Source: Pteria penguin
Lineage: Eukaryota > Mollusca > Bivalvia > Pterioida > Pteriidae
DNA length: 64,000 nucleotides
Direction of reading: 5' to 3'
NCBI GenBank assembly: GCA_035048485.1
Contig: CM068587.1
Span: 32,907,001-32,971,000, forward strand
Made by a program: the position numbers and the translations under genes. Shown here piece after piece: positions 24,801 to 39,100 of the stretch (position 1 is its first letter; the number at the start of each line of letters is the position of its first letter). Under the pieces are notes generated by a model. That model did not search any database. It worked only from the letters and a program-made list of their open reading frames with translations, and was not told the origin of the DNA.

Positions 24801-27800
24801 TACAAACTTAAGTTTCTATGATAGAATTGTATAGCATTTAAATACCATCAAGGTAAAATGAATTCCAGAAAACTTTTTACAATGTGAAATTTCACAATTG
24901 CACTATATTTAAATTTCCATATCATTGAATAATGCATACTTTGTAGGAACATACCCCGGTGGTAAAGATATAGTATCATCCTACAGTGTTGGACGGAGGA
25001 CGTCAGTTGTTCTACGTGATGCAAATTTGACCAATGGTGTTCAATATTTTGCATCAGTTGAAGGTAAATTAATATAACACAGATAATACAACAATAGGTT
25101 GGTTGGTTGATTGGTGTTTTACGTCGCTTTCAACAATATTTCAGTTATATCGCGACATGGAAGCAGGAGGTTACCAACCTCTTAAACATAGTGGCGCAAC
25201 CCGGGAATCGAACCCGGATCGTCGGCGCCGCAAGCCAAGCGCTTAACCACTACACCACGCCTGCCCCTACAACAATAGGTAATGAGCCTTCACTTAAAAT
25301 CATCTAACAAAATCATCCTTTGATATCATCAGCTTTAATGTGAAGGTAAATTTATTTTAATCCGTTCAATTTGGGTTTTACAAAAGATAAGGATTTAGAA
25401 GGGGGTTCGCCCCATATTTGCAAGTACAAACCTCAGATGTGGGAACCAAAATGGATGAGTAGTTTGATTAAAACCCGTGTGCGCCCCCCCCCCCCCCGAT
25501 TTTTTTTTCGAAAATTCTGGATCCACCACTGCCTTGAGTATTACTTTTTCTATTTAGTGTCAGCCCATTACTCATCGTATGGGCAATGATGAAGATTATG
25601 TGCCGTATGCATGAAATAAGTATTCACGGGAGAAGTTTAACCACGTTAGAAGTCGGTAGATGGCGTGCACAATCCTGATTTCGGCTTTAGGATGAGACAG
25701 TGAAAACTAAGATCCCACGTTAAGGTGGGCGTGACAAGTAATAGATCCCTCATTTCTTCGGGTGGGTCTGTTGCATAGGTTTTTTATATTAGCAGAAGTA
25801 GTCATTATATAGGTGACAAAATAATGGACTGACCTAACACAATAATCAACTTTAGTATTTATTGTCTGGTTTCCATACGTGTCCGTGTAATGCTAATATG
25901 AGAAGATGTTCATGTGAAAAATATGCATTCTGACTCATGTACAAGTAGAAAAATAAGAAATTCATAAACCCTAACTTACATTTTTTATTTCAGGTTTCGA
26001 TAATGTTGGTCATGTGGCTATTGGGGTGTCCGATGGAGTTTTGCTAGACATTACACCTCCATCTCTAGGAATAGTTTGGGTAGGAAGCGGAACAAATCGT
26101 GTTATATCCCCTACCAATCTTATCATACAGTGGGCCGGTTTTACTGACAACGAAAGTGGAATTAAAAATTTTACAACATCCATTGCATCAAATCCTGATG
26201 GAAGCCATCCTTCTCTTACTCATTCTAACATACCAGAACAGTTTCTTCGAATTCAAGACGTAGAACTGAGAGATGGGCTCAAATATTTTGCTGTAGTTGT
26301 AGTAAGTAAATGAAAAAGAAATGTCATCTTAATAGGTAAGCAAAGCACATCAAGCATTCTCACTGAATAGTCATAAGGAATGAAAATTATCTTCCAATCG
26401 ATATAATTTTGCAATCTATACTTCCTAACGATACAAAACTTTTGTGGGTTAAATGATAAAATCAAGTAGAAATCGTTAACGTTATCGAAATCTTCAAATC
26501 AAGCTACTTAAATAGATTTATTTTAAAGTACATTGAAGTGCGTACTAAGATAATATTTCTTCCTGATTTAAGGCAGCCAATCACGCAGGGCTGGAGACGA
26601 AATCGGTCTCTGACGGCTTTATCTATGACAGCTCTCCACCAGAGGGAGGTAGTGTAAGGGACGGATCGGCAGATTTACAGGTGTACATCAACTTCTTTTG
26701 AAATTATATATAGCAATAAAAACAAAGAATAGATAAAAGAAATTTGTTTTATAAATTAGCATTTCAATTCTGTATGATTTCAATTTTGTGTTGAATATAT
26801 CGATTTTCAGTTCTTCAATTTCAGTAATTTAGAGTAATGACACATATCATATATGAATTTGCATGATACAAATAAAGAAGTTTGTGAGGAAGTTTAAATT
26901 ATTCCAGAGATCAGGAAGCACAAATCGTAAAAATTCTATAATATATTGATGCATAACGGTCGGAAATAAAAAAGTATCATTTGTAGATAGGAAGAGGTAG
27001 TTTCTAGATATACAAGTGATTAAATCAAGTATTGATATCACATATCTGGGTGATTAAACAATTTGATCATTGACAAATTTCCTTCAATGTGTAATGACCA
27101 TTTTTAATGACTCTTAACAGTCTTAGAGATTCTCGGTTGGGCTCTGAATGAGAACATCAGTGCGGCTGCTGTACTTCGCCTTTACGAATGTTTTGGCTAT
27201 CACTGCGTTTGTATGATATTAAGATGGGATACTAACAGTAACCATGCGGTTGCAGAATTTTCAAGATAGTAAATGTTAGGATCATCAATTCGAATATTAA
27301 GTTTCGGGACCGGCGATAACTTTGGTTGGAAATCAATATAACTGTAGAGGATATGTCTAATAGAGTTAGCGTTTGATGTCAGCAGAAATTTATGAGACAT
27401 GAGAAGTTTGTAATATAACATTTACTAACTGTTCACAGTTTAGTATTTATTTTCAAATTCTGATAGTCGTAAGACTTATCAATGTGAGTGTACCCCCGTA
27501 TTGTAGGCTGCAGGAGACACAATTCATCTCCAATGCTAGATTTCCTTCAATTAATGCAGCCTGGGGAAAAAGCATCAGAGTTACCATAAAGTCAATGCCG
27601 CTTCAGAGATTTGAATAAAACTTACTTTGAGAATCAGAAATGCAATTAGAAGACCTCAAGTCTGAATAAGACAATCATTGCATCTCATTGGATTCAGGCT
27701 GCAGTGTCATCAATGAAGACCCATGGCTTCGGACGGGAGTTACTAGGATATTCTTTTCGACTATACAACTAATTTCCGTTACCATTCCTTTTAGCAAGAT

Positions 27801-30118
27801 TTCGACAAAGGTTCATATAAGTGTCTTAATAAGTTGTATTTGCACTACAGATTATTTAAAGTTATTTTTACATGGACTCTCGTTTGCATTGATGGTAAAT
27901 CTTTGTAATGACGTTTATATGTTATTATTTACAGGGCGATATTGATTATCAAACAGATATCGTTACTCTGTCTGGTCACTGGGATGGATTTCATGACCCT
28001 CATTCTGATATCAAGTACTACGAAGTTGCTATAGGGACATTCCCAGGAGAGTTTGACGTCATCCAACCACAGGACGTTGGTCTTAAAACAGGTTATCATT
28101 CAAGAAAGTTTATCTAAATCGTTCTCGAATGCAGGTTGTTATGTATGTCCAAGATAAGATTAAAAACAGCTTTTCCATTTTTCATTTAAGTTCTTATTCT
28201 TATCTCAAGTAATAAGATAAAGTCTAAAGATCAACTTTACATTGGTATCCAAGGTCAATATGTTACATGATGATATCATTGATTTGGAATATTATGTAAT
28301 TGCTTTCTACCACAACTGTCTATAGAACCTCAATACAGATATGAGGATACATAACTAATAGATCTCATGTATCAGAATTCCCAATCCATACTTATTCTTA
28401 TTTTTTGCACTAATAGCACTTAACTATACTAAAATAAAGGATTGATTTTATAATTTATGAATTTAGCCTACTTTGACAAAAGAAACCTATTTCAATAAAT
28501 ACGTTATGTGATCATATTATTTTCCAGAGTTCTCACATCACAGCGTATTTTCTCCGGGTATCAAGTATTACTTCACTGTAAGAGCATGCAATGGAGCAGG
28601 ATTGTGTATCTCGAGGACATCTGATGGTGTTACACTGGATAACTCCCCACCCATCCCTGGTGTGGTCCATGTAGGTCACAGTGATAAACATCAACATTAT
28701 ATCGGCCATAGGTAAGAGGTTTCATTACGTATGCAACATAATGGAAAACTGACATACGACTTTGGAAAGGATATCATGGATTCAAATTGTGATCAAATTT
28801 CTGTCGCTTGGTGACAACAATGAAAGTTGTGCCAGAATGTAAAAAAGAAAAGACGATGGCATTTTGCACTTTGTGAATAGTATTTCGGTACATTCACTAT
28901 GCACTATACAAATGTAATGTGATAAAAACTTTCCGTAGAAATGGCAGATAGATAAACATATTAGGATACAAAAATAAAATAAAACCATTAAATACTTGTA
29001 TTGATGTAAGTACAAATTGAAGTAAATGATGATAGGTACGGTAATATATTTTAATTTAAGATTTTCAATAAATCTAAGTCTGGAATTTTCAATTTCACTT
29101 GCTATATACTTCAAACATACTACTTGTATAGATTAAATGGGTTTGAACACGGGACTTACGTCTTACTTGCACTAAAACTGGTGCAAATAGCATGTTCCAC
29201 TTAACAATCAATATCATTATTACCTCATTCTCTGTGCATTTCCTGGTGCTTTTGTCATACAGCTTTGTCAGATGTCTTCAGTTTTCTCTTTTACGACATA
29301 AATGGTTTTAATACTAATATTCCGCTTAAAAAAATAATAATAATTTTAATATTAATAATAATAATAATAATAACTAGAAACGAGCTCGTTGCTAAAGCAA
29401 CGAGTAGGTTTCACAAGTTAAAGTCGAAGCAGCGAAGCTGAGATCTCCTACTCTAATACAAAATTCTTTTTCACGATCCAGATATCTGATCTTTAGTGAT
29501 GGTATCCACATTGCGCAATCTACTTGCAGAAATTGTAGGTAACGGCGACTTACATTATACACATTATACTGAAGCCTACATCGCACAATATCGACTACTC
29601 TTGACCATATATTTGAAACAAGAAACATGTAGGACAATCACACTTAGTACAATCTGCACGTGTAACCTATATCTTCAGTCCTTACTGCCCGCTTTATGTT
29701 GTTTATTTATTAACTTACGCAAGGTATTTCGCGTGTACAGATGTTTGACCTTGAATCGCTTCTCTGCTGGAATAAACAATTCTCCTCGCGATGAACTTAC
29801 GCAAGTTATTTCGCGTGTACAGATGTTTGACCTTGAATCGCCACTCTGCTGGAATAAACAATTCTCCTCGCGATGGCCTTTAGTAATGCCGCTTTCCCCA
29901 ATATACAAAAGAAAGACTTGACAATGTCTCGTATTCCACAGGTAAAGCACTGTAACTGGCGATTAATTCACACACGTTTGAAGTCCTGTATAACAGCGGC
30001 GCAGTGCGAGGTATTAAGCAAGGCAAATTCACCGCGCTTCTCTAATGTGTAATGCCGACGCTCGGAGAAGTTTTCTTTATAGCCTTGTTCAGCAGTAGCT
30101 CGTAGAATGTAAATTTGC

Positions 30119-30149
<31 letters not shown>

Positions 30150-33100
30150 TGTTTTTTTTTTTTTTTGTTCCTTTTTTCTGGCGGGGGGGGGGGGCTGGTT
30201 TTTTTATTTTTTGGGTTTTTTTTTGTTTAAGAATTCGAATGCATAATACTTTCTCAAACTCTATTTTATAGAAAGCACTTTAAATCGCGATTGAATTAAT
30301 CGCGAGTTACTGCGCCTTGTCCATGGAAGAAGTCCTATATCACAGCGGTGTCGTGCAAGGTATTAAGCAAGGCAAATTGACCGCGCTTCTGAAGATATGT
30401 TTATTGCGTTGTTCATTAGTAGAGTGCCCAAAATTTGATTTTTGTTTAAGAAATCGAAATCAAAATGCTTTCTCAAACTCTTGTTTTTATAATTTGTTCA
30501 TACGACGAATAAAAAATACTTGAAAGTTACGCAAGTAAGATATTTTTATAAAAAAATCTTTAAATTGCTCACTTTCAAATACCGGGAAACATGTTTCATA
30601 GTAAAATCGTTACGGAAAATCGTTTCGTAATGTTTTGGAAACTAAAAGACTAAAAATAAGACAGTTTTGAACATTACGTAATTTTTAAAAAACTTTAAAT
30701 TGAAATAGAGGCCAAACTAAAAGAGATAGATAATATCGGCCGATGAAAGTTCTAAAGATATGAACCTAGAGAACATAACAGTGAAAATTTGAGAGATCTA
30801 CCATTAAAACTAAAAGCTACATACGCGAAAATCGAAAAATATTAAATCTTACGTAATTCTCTTAAAACGTCGTATATTTCGAAAAATTTTTTCATTAAAC
30901 GGGAGTATGTGTCTGTGAGAATGAATAGCCGAAAGATGAAATTTCAAAGTAAAGAGTCGGTAGATACCCTCATTCCCTATCATGCTACCAATTTTCACAT
31001 CTCTACCTTCTTTAATAAGCGAGCTTTAGCTGAAACCATTTCATTAAACATTAATGAACTTTATGTGACGTTGAAAGCATCACTTTAAAGGGGGTTGTCG
31101 TGTTTAAACCTAAATAACTCGAAAACGGTAAGAGTTAGCGAAAATTTGATGGCAATGTTATGCATATAAATTTTCGCGCAGAATCGATTGCAACAATCCC
31201 CGATTCGATAAGATGAAAATTAATGGAGTTATGACGTCATTTACAAAGTATGACGTCATTTTCAGGAATTTGGTACCATGCCAATTCCCTTTTGTCAGTC
31301 GGTAGATATTTGCATTTTCTTTTATGCTACCAAATTTCATACCTCTAGCTTTATCAATAAGCGAGACACAGGTACCTGAAGTTTTAAATTGTATTTTCAG
31401 GAAAGGCCAAACACTGAACTTTGACCGCAAATATCTCGAAAACGGTAAGAGATATCGAAAATCTGAGACCAGACCTTTCCCCTTTAACTACTTTTTCACG
31501 CAGAATCGATTGCAACAATCCCCGATTCGATACGATGAAAAATAAGGGAGTTATGACGTCATTTAGAAAAGTATGACGTCATTTTCAGGAATTTGGCACC
31601 TTGCCAATTCCCTTTTGTCAGTCGGTAGATATTTGCATTCTCTTTTATGCTACCAAATTTCATACCTCTAGCTTTATCAATAAGCGAGACACAGGTACCT
31701 GAAGTTTTAAATTGTATTTTCAGGAAAGGCCAAACACTGAACTTTGACCGCAAATATCTCGAAAACGGTAAGAGATATCGAAATTCTGTTGCTGGTATTT
31801 ACCATTTTACTTTTTCACGCAGAATCGATTCCAACCGTCCCCGCCTCGATCCGATGAAAAATAAGGGAGATATGACGTCATTTACAAAGTATGACGTCAT
31901 TTTCAGGAATTTGGCTCCATGCCAAATTCCTCTTGTCAGTCGGTAGATATTCTCAATCTTTATCATGCTACCAAATTTCACACCTCTATCTTCCTCAATA
32001 AGCGAGCTATAGGCGAAAACATTTCATGAATAATTAATGAGTGTTGATGACGTCACAAACATCACTTTAAAGGGGGTTGTCGTGTTCAAACGCAAATAAC
32101 TCGAGAACCGTAAGAGTTAGCGAAAATCTGAGAACACTTTACTGGTAGGTATTTGAACGCTCTATCGAATGGAAGAAACCCGATCAAAATCCGACTGCAA
32201 ATAAAGTCGCTAGACCTTGCCAAAGATTTGATTCGAAAATTTTCAATAATTTCAAAAATATTGGCAGCATGCCATTTTCATTCTAGAGGTAGATTAAGAA
32301 TGTGGAAACATGTTTAGATATAAAATTTCATGCCGATATCTCATTTAATAAGAGAGATATTAACGTATGAATATTTAATTAGCTTTGATGACGTCATAGC
32401 GAATTTTCCCACGCTCATTGTGACTTTATTTATGGTCCGATTTCAAAAATTTTTCATATTCGAAATCAGACCATTAAAATCTTTCATCCTACTGTCTAAA
32501 ATCTACGATTGAAATATTTTTTTTGAAATGAAAACAATCGGGTCAAGGTCAACTTTTTCGGGGTAGAGCTACGAAATGGACGCAGTGACATAAAATCTTG
32601 CATCTCCTTTTCTGAACCGAATGCTGAAAATTTCATTCCAATCGGACAAATAATAAGGAAGATATAGCGATTCAAAATTTTGGCGTCGTAGGTGGCGCTG
32701 CGCGCTTATAAGCGGTAATTTAGAAAATTAAAAAAATCAAATCTTGAAAATTTAATTTCGAATCGAACACTGAAAACAGAATAGTAATATCTTTAATAAT
32801 GAGTGATTTCTGAGCCGTCACAAAAAAAAAAAACGGATGAAGAATAATAATAATAACTAGAAACGAGCTCGTTGCTAAAGCAACGAGTAGGTTTCACAAG
32901 TTAAAGTCGAAGCAGCGAAGCTGAGATCTCATACTCTAATACAAAATTCTTTTTCACGATCCAGATATCTGATCTTTAGTGATGGTATCCACATTGCGCA
33001 ATCTACTTGCAGAAATTGTAGGTAACGGCGACTTACATTATACACATTATACTGAAGCCTACATCGCACAATATCGACTACTCTTGACCATATATTTGAA

Positions 33101-36100
33101 ACAAGAAACATGTAGGACAATCACACTTAGTACAATCTGCACGTGTAACCTAGATCTTCAGTCCTTACTGCCCGCTTTATGTTGTTTATTTATTAACTTA
33201 CGCAAGGTATTTCGCGTGTACAGATGTTTGACCTTGAATCGCTTCTCTGCTGGAATAAACAATTCTCCTCGCGATGAACTTACGCAAGTTATTTCGCGTG
33301 TACAGATGTTTGACCTTGAATCGCCACTCTGCTGGAATAAACAATTCTCCTCGCGATGGCCTTTAGTAATGCCGCTTTCCCCAATATACAAAAGAAAGAC
33401 TTGACAATGTCTCGTATTCCACAGGTAAAGCACTGCAACTGGCGATTAATTCACACACGTTTGAAGTCCTGTATAACAGCGGCGCAGTGCGAGTATTAAG
33501 CAAGGCAAATTCACCGCGCTTCTCTAATGTGTAATGCCGACGCTCGGAGAAGATTTCTTTATAGCCTTGTTCAGCAGTAGCTCGTAGAATGTAAATTTGC
33601 TTTTTTTTTTCTTTTTTTTTTTTTTTTTTTTGTTTTTTTTTTTTTTTTTTTGGGGGGGGGGGGTTGGTTTTTTTATTTTTTGGTTTTTTTTTGTTTAAGA
33701 ATTCGAATGCATAATACTTTCTCAAACTCTATTTTATAGAAAGCACTTTAAATCGCGATTGAATTAATCGCGAGTTACTGCGCCTTGTCCATGGAAGAAG
33801 TCCTATATCACAGCGGTGTCGTGCAAGGTATTAAGCAAGGCAAATTGACCGCGCTTCTGAAGATATGTTTATTGCGTTGTTCATCAGTAGAGTGCCCAAA
33901 ATTTGATTTTTGTTTAAGAAATCGAAATCAAAAATGCTTTCTCAAACTCTTGTTTTTATAATTTGTTCATACGACGAATAAAAAATACTTGAAAGTTACG
34001 CAAGTAAGATATTTTTATAAAAAAATCTTTAAATTGCTCACTTTCAAATACCGGGAAACATGTTTCATAGTAAAATCGTTACGGAAAATCGTTTCGTAAT
34101 GTTTTGGAAACTAAAAGACTAAAAATAAGACAGTTTTGAACATTACGTAATTTTTAAAAAAAATTTAAATTGAAATAGAGGCCAAACTAAAAGAGATAGA
34201 TAATATCGGCCGATGAAAGTTCTAAAGATATGAACCTAGAGAACATAACAGTGAAAATTTGAGAGATTTACCATTAAAACTAAAAGCTACATACGCGAAA
34301 ATCGAAAAATATTAAATCTAACGTAATTCTCTTAAAACGTCGTATATTTCGAAAAATTTTTTCATTAAACGGGAGTATGTGTCTGTGAGAATGAATAGCC
34401 GAAAGATGAAATTTCAAAGTAAAGAGTCGGTAGATACCCTCATTCCCTATCATGCTACCAATTTTCACATCTCTACCTTCTTTAATAAGCGAGCTTTAGC
34501 TGAAACCATTTCATTAAACATTAATGAACTTTATGTGACGTTGAAAGCATCACTTTAAAGGGGGTTGTCGTGTTTAAACCTAAATAACTCGAAAACGGTA
34601 AGAGTTAGCGAAAATTTGATGGCAATGTTATGCATATAAATTTTCGCGCAGAATCGATTGCAACAATCCCCGATTCGATAAGATGAAAATTAATGGAGTT
34701 ATGACGTCATTTACAAAGTATGACGTCATTTTCAGGAATTTGGTACCATGCCAATTCCCTTTTGTCAGTCGGTAGATATTTGCATTTTCTTTTATGCTAC
34801 CAAATTTCATACCTCTAGCTTTATCAATAAGCGAGACACAGGTACCTGAAGTTTTAAATTGTATTTTCAGGAAAGGCCAAACACTGAACTTTGACAGCAA
34901 ATATCTCGAAAACGGTAAGAGATATCGAAATTCTGTTGCTAGAATATACCATTTTACTTTTTCACGCAGAATCGATTCCAACCGTCCCCGCCTCGATCCG
35001 ATGAAAAATAAGGGAGATATGACGTCATTTACAAAGTATGACGTCATTTTCAGGAATTTGGTACCATGCCAATTCCCTTTTGTCAGTCGGTAGATATTTG
35101 CATTCTCTTTTATGCTACCAAATTTCATACCTCTAGCTTTATCAATAAGCGAGACACAGGTACCTGAAGTTTTAAATTGTATTTTCAGGAAAGGCCAAAC
35201 ACTGAACTTTGACCGCAAATATCTCGAAAACGGTAAGAGATATCGAAAATCTGAGACCAGATCTTTCTCCTTTAACTACTTTTTCACGCAGAATCGATTG
35301 CAACAATCCCCGATTCGATACGATGAAAAATAAGGGAGTTATGACGTCATTTAGAAAAGTATGACGTCATTTTCAGGAATTTGGCACCTTGCCAATTCCC
35401 TTTTGTCAGTCGGTAGATATTTGCATTCTCTTTTATGCTACCAAATTTCATACCTCTAGCTTTATCAATAAGCGAGACACAGGTACCTGAAGTTTTAAAT
35501 TGTATTTTCAGGAAAGGCCAAACACTGAACTTTGACCGCAAATATCTCGAAAACGGTAAGAGATATCGAAATTTTGTTGCTGGTATTTACCATTTTACTT
35601 TTTCACGCAGAATCGATTCCAACCGTCCCCGCCTCGATCCGATGAAAAATAAGGGAGATATGACGTCATTTACAAAGTATGACGTCATTTTCAGGAATTT
35701 GGCTCCATGCCAAATTCCTCTTGTCAGTCGGTAGATATTCTCAATCTCTATCATGCTACCAAATTTCACACCTCTATCTTCCTCAATAAGCGAGCTATAG
35801 GCGAAAACATTTCATGAATAATTAATGAGTGTTGATGACGTCACAAACATCACTTTAAAGGGGGTTGTCGTGTTCAAACGCAAATAACTCGAGAACCGTA
35901 AGAGTTAGTGAAAATCTGAGAACACTTTACTAGTAGGTATTTGAACGCTCTATCGAATGGAAGAAACCCGATCAAAATCCGACTGCAAATAAAGTCGCTA
36001 GACCTTGCCAAAGATTTGATTCGAAAATTTTCAATAATTTCAAAAATATTGGCAGCATGCCATTTTCATTCTAGAGGTAGATTAAGAATGTGGAAACATG

Positions 36101-39100
36101 TTTAGATATAAAATTTCATGCCGATATCTCATTTAATAAGAGAGATCTTAACGTATGAATATTTAATTAGCTTTGATGACGTCATAGCGAATTTTCCCAC
36201 GCTCATTGTGACTTTATTTATGGTCCGATTTCAAAAATTTTTCATATTCCAAATCAGACCATTAAAATCTTTCATCCTACTGTCTGAAATCTAAGATTGA
36301 AATATTTTTTTTGAAATGAAAACAATCGGGTCAAGGTCAACTTTTTCGGGGTAGAGCTACGAAATTGACGCAGTGACATAAAATCTTGCATCTCCTTTTC
36401 TGAATCGAATGCTGAAAATTTCATTCCAATCGGACAAATAATAAGGAAGATATAGCGATTCAAAATTTTGGCGTCGTAGGTGGCGCTGCGCGCTTATAAG
36501 CGGTAATTTAGAAAATTAAAAAAATCAAATCTTGAAAATTTAATTTCGAATCGAACACTGAAAACAGAATAGTAATATCTTTAATAATGAGTGATTTCTG
36601 AGCCGTCACATAAAAAAAAACGGATGAAGAATAATAATAATAATAACTAGAAACGAGCTCGTTGCTAAAGCAACGAGTAGGTTTTCACAAGTTAAAGTCG
36701 AAGCAGCGAAGCTGAGATCTCCTACTCTAATACAAAATTCTTTTTCACGATCCAGATATCTGATCTTTAGTGATGGTATCCACATTGCGCAATCTACTTG
36801 CAGAAATTGTAGGTAACGGCGACTTACATTATACACATTATACTGAAGCCTACATCGCACAATATCGACTACTCTTGACCATATATTTGAAACAAGAAAC
36901 ATGTAGGACAATCACACTTAGTACAATCTGCACGTGTAACCTACATCTTCAGTCCTTACTGCCCGCTTTATGTTGTTTATTTATTAACTTACGCAAGGTA
37001 TTTCGCGTGTACAGATGTTTGACCTTGAATCGCTTCTCTGCTGGAATAAACAATTCTCCTCGCGATGAACTTACGCAAGTTATTTCGCGTGTACAGATGT
37101 TTGACCTTGAATCGCCACTCTGCTGGAATAAACAATTCTCCTCGCGATGGCCTTTAGTAATGCCGCTTTCCCCAATATACAAAAGAAAGACTTGACAATG
37201 TCTCGTATTCCACAGGTAAAGCACTGCAACTGGCGATTAATTCACACACGTTTGAAGTCCTGTATAACAGCGGAGCAGTGCGAGGTATTAAGCAAGGCAA
37301 ATTCACCGCGCTTCTCTAATGTGTAATGCCGACGCTCGGAGAAGATTTCTTTATAGCCTTGTTCAGCAGTAGCTCGTAGAATGTAAATTTGCTTTTTTTT
37401 TTTTCTTTTTTTTTTTTTTGTGTTTTTTTTTTGGGGGGGGGGGTTGGTTTTTTTATTTTTTGGGGTTTTTTTTGTTTAAGAATTCGAATGCATAATACTT
37501 TCTCAAACTCTATTTTATAGAAAGCACTTTAAATCGCGATTGAATTAATCGCGAGTTACTGCGCCTTGTCCATGGAAGAAGTCCTATATCACAGCAGTGT
37601 CGTGCAAGGTATTAAGCAAGGCAAATTGACCGCGCTTCTGAAGATATGTTTATTGCGTTGTTCATCAGTAGAGTGCCCAAAATTTGATTTTTGTTTAAGA
37701 AATCGAAATCAAAATGCTTTCTCAAACTCTTGTTTTTATAATTTGTTCATACGACGAATAAAAAATACTTGAAAGTTACGCAAGTAAGATATTTTTATAA
37801 AAAAATCTTTAAATTGCTCACTTTCAAATACCGGGAAACATGTTTCATAGTAAAATCGTTACGGAAAATCGTTTCGTAATGTTTTGGAAACTAAAAGACT
37901 AAAAATAAGACAGTTTTGAACATTACGTAATTTTTAAAAAACTTTAAATTGAAATAGAGGCCAAACTAAAAGAGATAGATAATATCGGCCGATGAAAGTT
38001 CTAAAGATATGAGCCTAGAGAACATAACAGTGAAAATTTGAGAGATCTACCATTAAAACTAAAAGCTACATACGCGAAAATCGAAAAATATTAAATCTTA
38101 CGTAATTCTCTTAAAACGTCGTATATTTCGAAAAATTTTTTCATTAAATGGGAGTATGTGTCTGTGAGAATGAATAGCCGAAAGATGAAATTTCAAAGTA
38201 AAGAGTCGGTAGATACCCTCATTCCCTATCATGCTACCAATTTTCACATCTCTACCTTCTTTAATAAGCGAGCTTTAGCTGAAACCATTTCATTAAACAT
38301 TAATGAACTTTATGTGACGTTGAAAGCATCACTTTAAAGGGGGTTGTCGTGTTTAAACCTAAATAACTCGAAAACGGTAAGAGTTAGCGAAAATTTGATG
38401 GCAATGTTATGCATATAAATTTTCGCGCAGAATCGATTGCAACAATCCCCGATTCGATAAAATGAAAATTAATGGAGTTATGACGTCATTTACAAAGTAT
38501 GACGTCATTTTCAGGAATTTGGTACCATGCCAATTCCCTTTTGTCAGTCGGTAGATATTTGCATTCTCTTTTATGCTACCAAATTTCATACCTCTAGCTT
38601 TATCAATAAGCGAGACACAGGTACCTGAAGTTTTAAATTGTATTTTCAGGAAAGGCCAAACACTGAACTTTGACCGCAAATATCTCGAAAACGGTAAGAG
38701 ATATCGAAATTCTGTTGCTGGTATTTACCATTTTACTTTTTCACGCAGAATCGATTCCAACCGTCCCCGCCTCGATCCGATGAAAAATAAGGGAGATATG
38801 ACGTCATTTACAAAGTATGACGTCATTTTCAGGAATTTGGCTCCATGCCAAATTCCTCTTGTCAGTCGGTAGATATTCTCAATCTCTATCATGCTACCAA
38901 ATTTCACACCTCTATCTTCCTCAATAAGCGAGCTATAGGCGAAAACATTTCATGAATAATTAATGAGTGTTGATGACGTCACAAACATCACTTTAAAGGG
39001 GGTTGTCGTGTTCAAACGCAAATAACTCGAGAACCGTAAGAGTTAGCGAAAATCTGAGAACACTATACTGGTAGGTATTTGAACGCTCTATCGAATGGAA

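Larger units (their letters stand above)
23185..24946 (+). other. intron 9
   Basis: Contains the SINE at 23601-23864 and a dispersed repeat fragment near 24185. A short T-rich open frame around 24081-24263 overlaps that repeat and is not a gene. The rest is unassigned. Confidence 0.6.
25064..25993 (+). other. intron 10
   Basis: Nearly all repeats: a reversed SINE A copy (25100-25268), a segment with a 14-C tract and GGATCCACCACTGCC near 25485-25535, and a decayed SINE B copy (about 25640-25850). Confidence 0.6.

Noticed and set aside
25200..25260. tRNA-like sequence with intact A and B boxes (also 7620 and 23603)
   Set aside because: Each is the head of a SINE with a non-tRNA body and target-site duplications, not a functional tRNA gene.
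29496..29921. A 141-codon plus-strand frame repeated in six array units
   Set aside because: Its preservation follows from near-identity of the units. It contains the 82-bp duplication, which is not a multiple of three, so the repeated DNA is read in different frames. An equally long frame runs on the opposite strand. No family features.
31158..31981. Minus- and plus-strand frames of 60-196 codons in the ~320-bp subrepeats
   Set aside because: Both strands stay open in overlapping positions and the frames simply follow subrepeat copy number. They look like chance open frames in a noncoding satellite.
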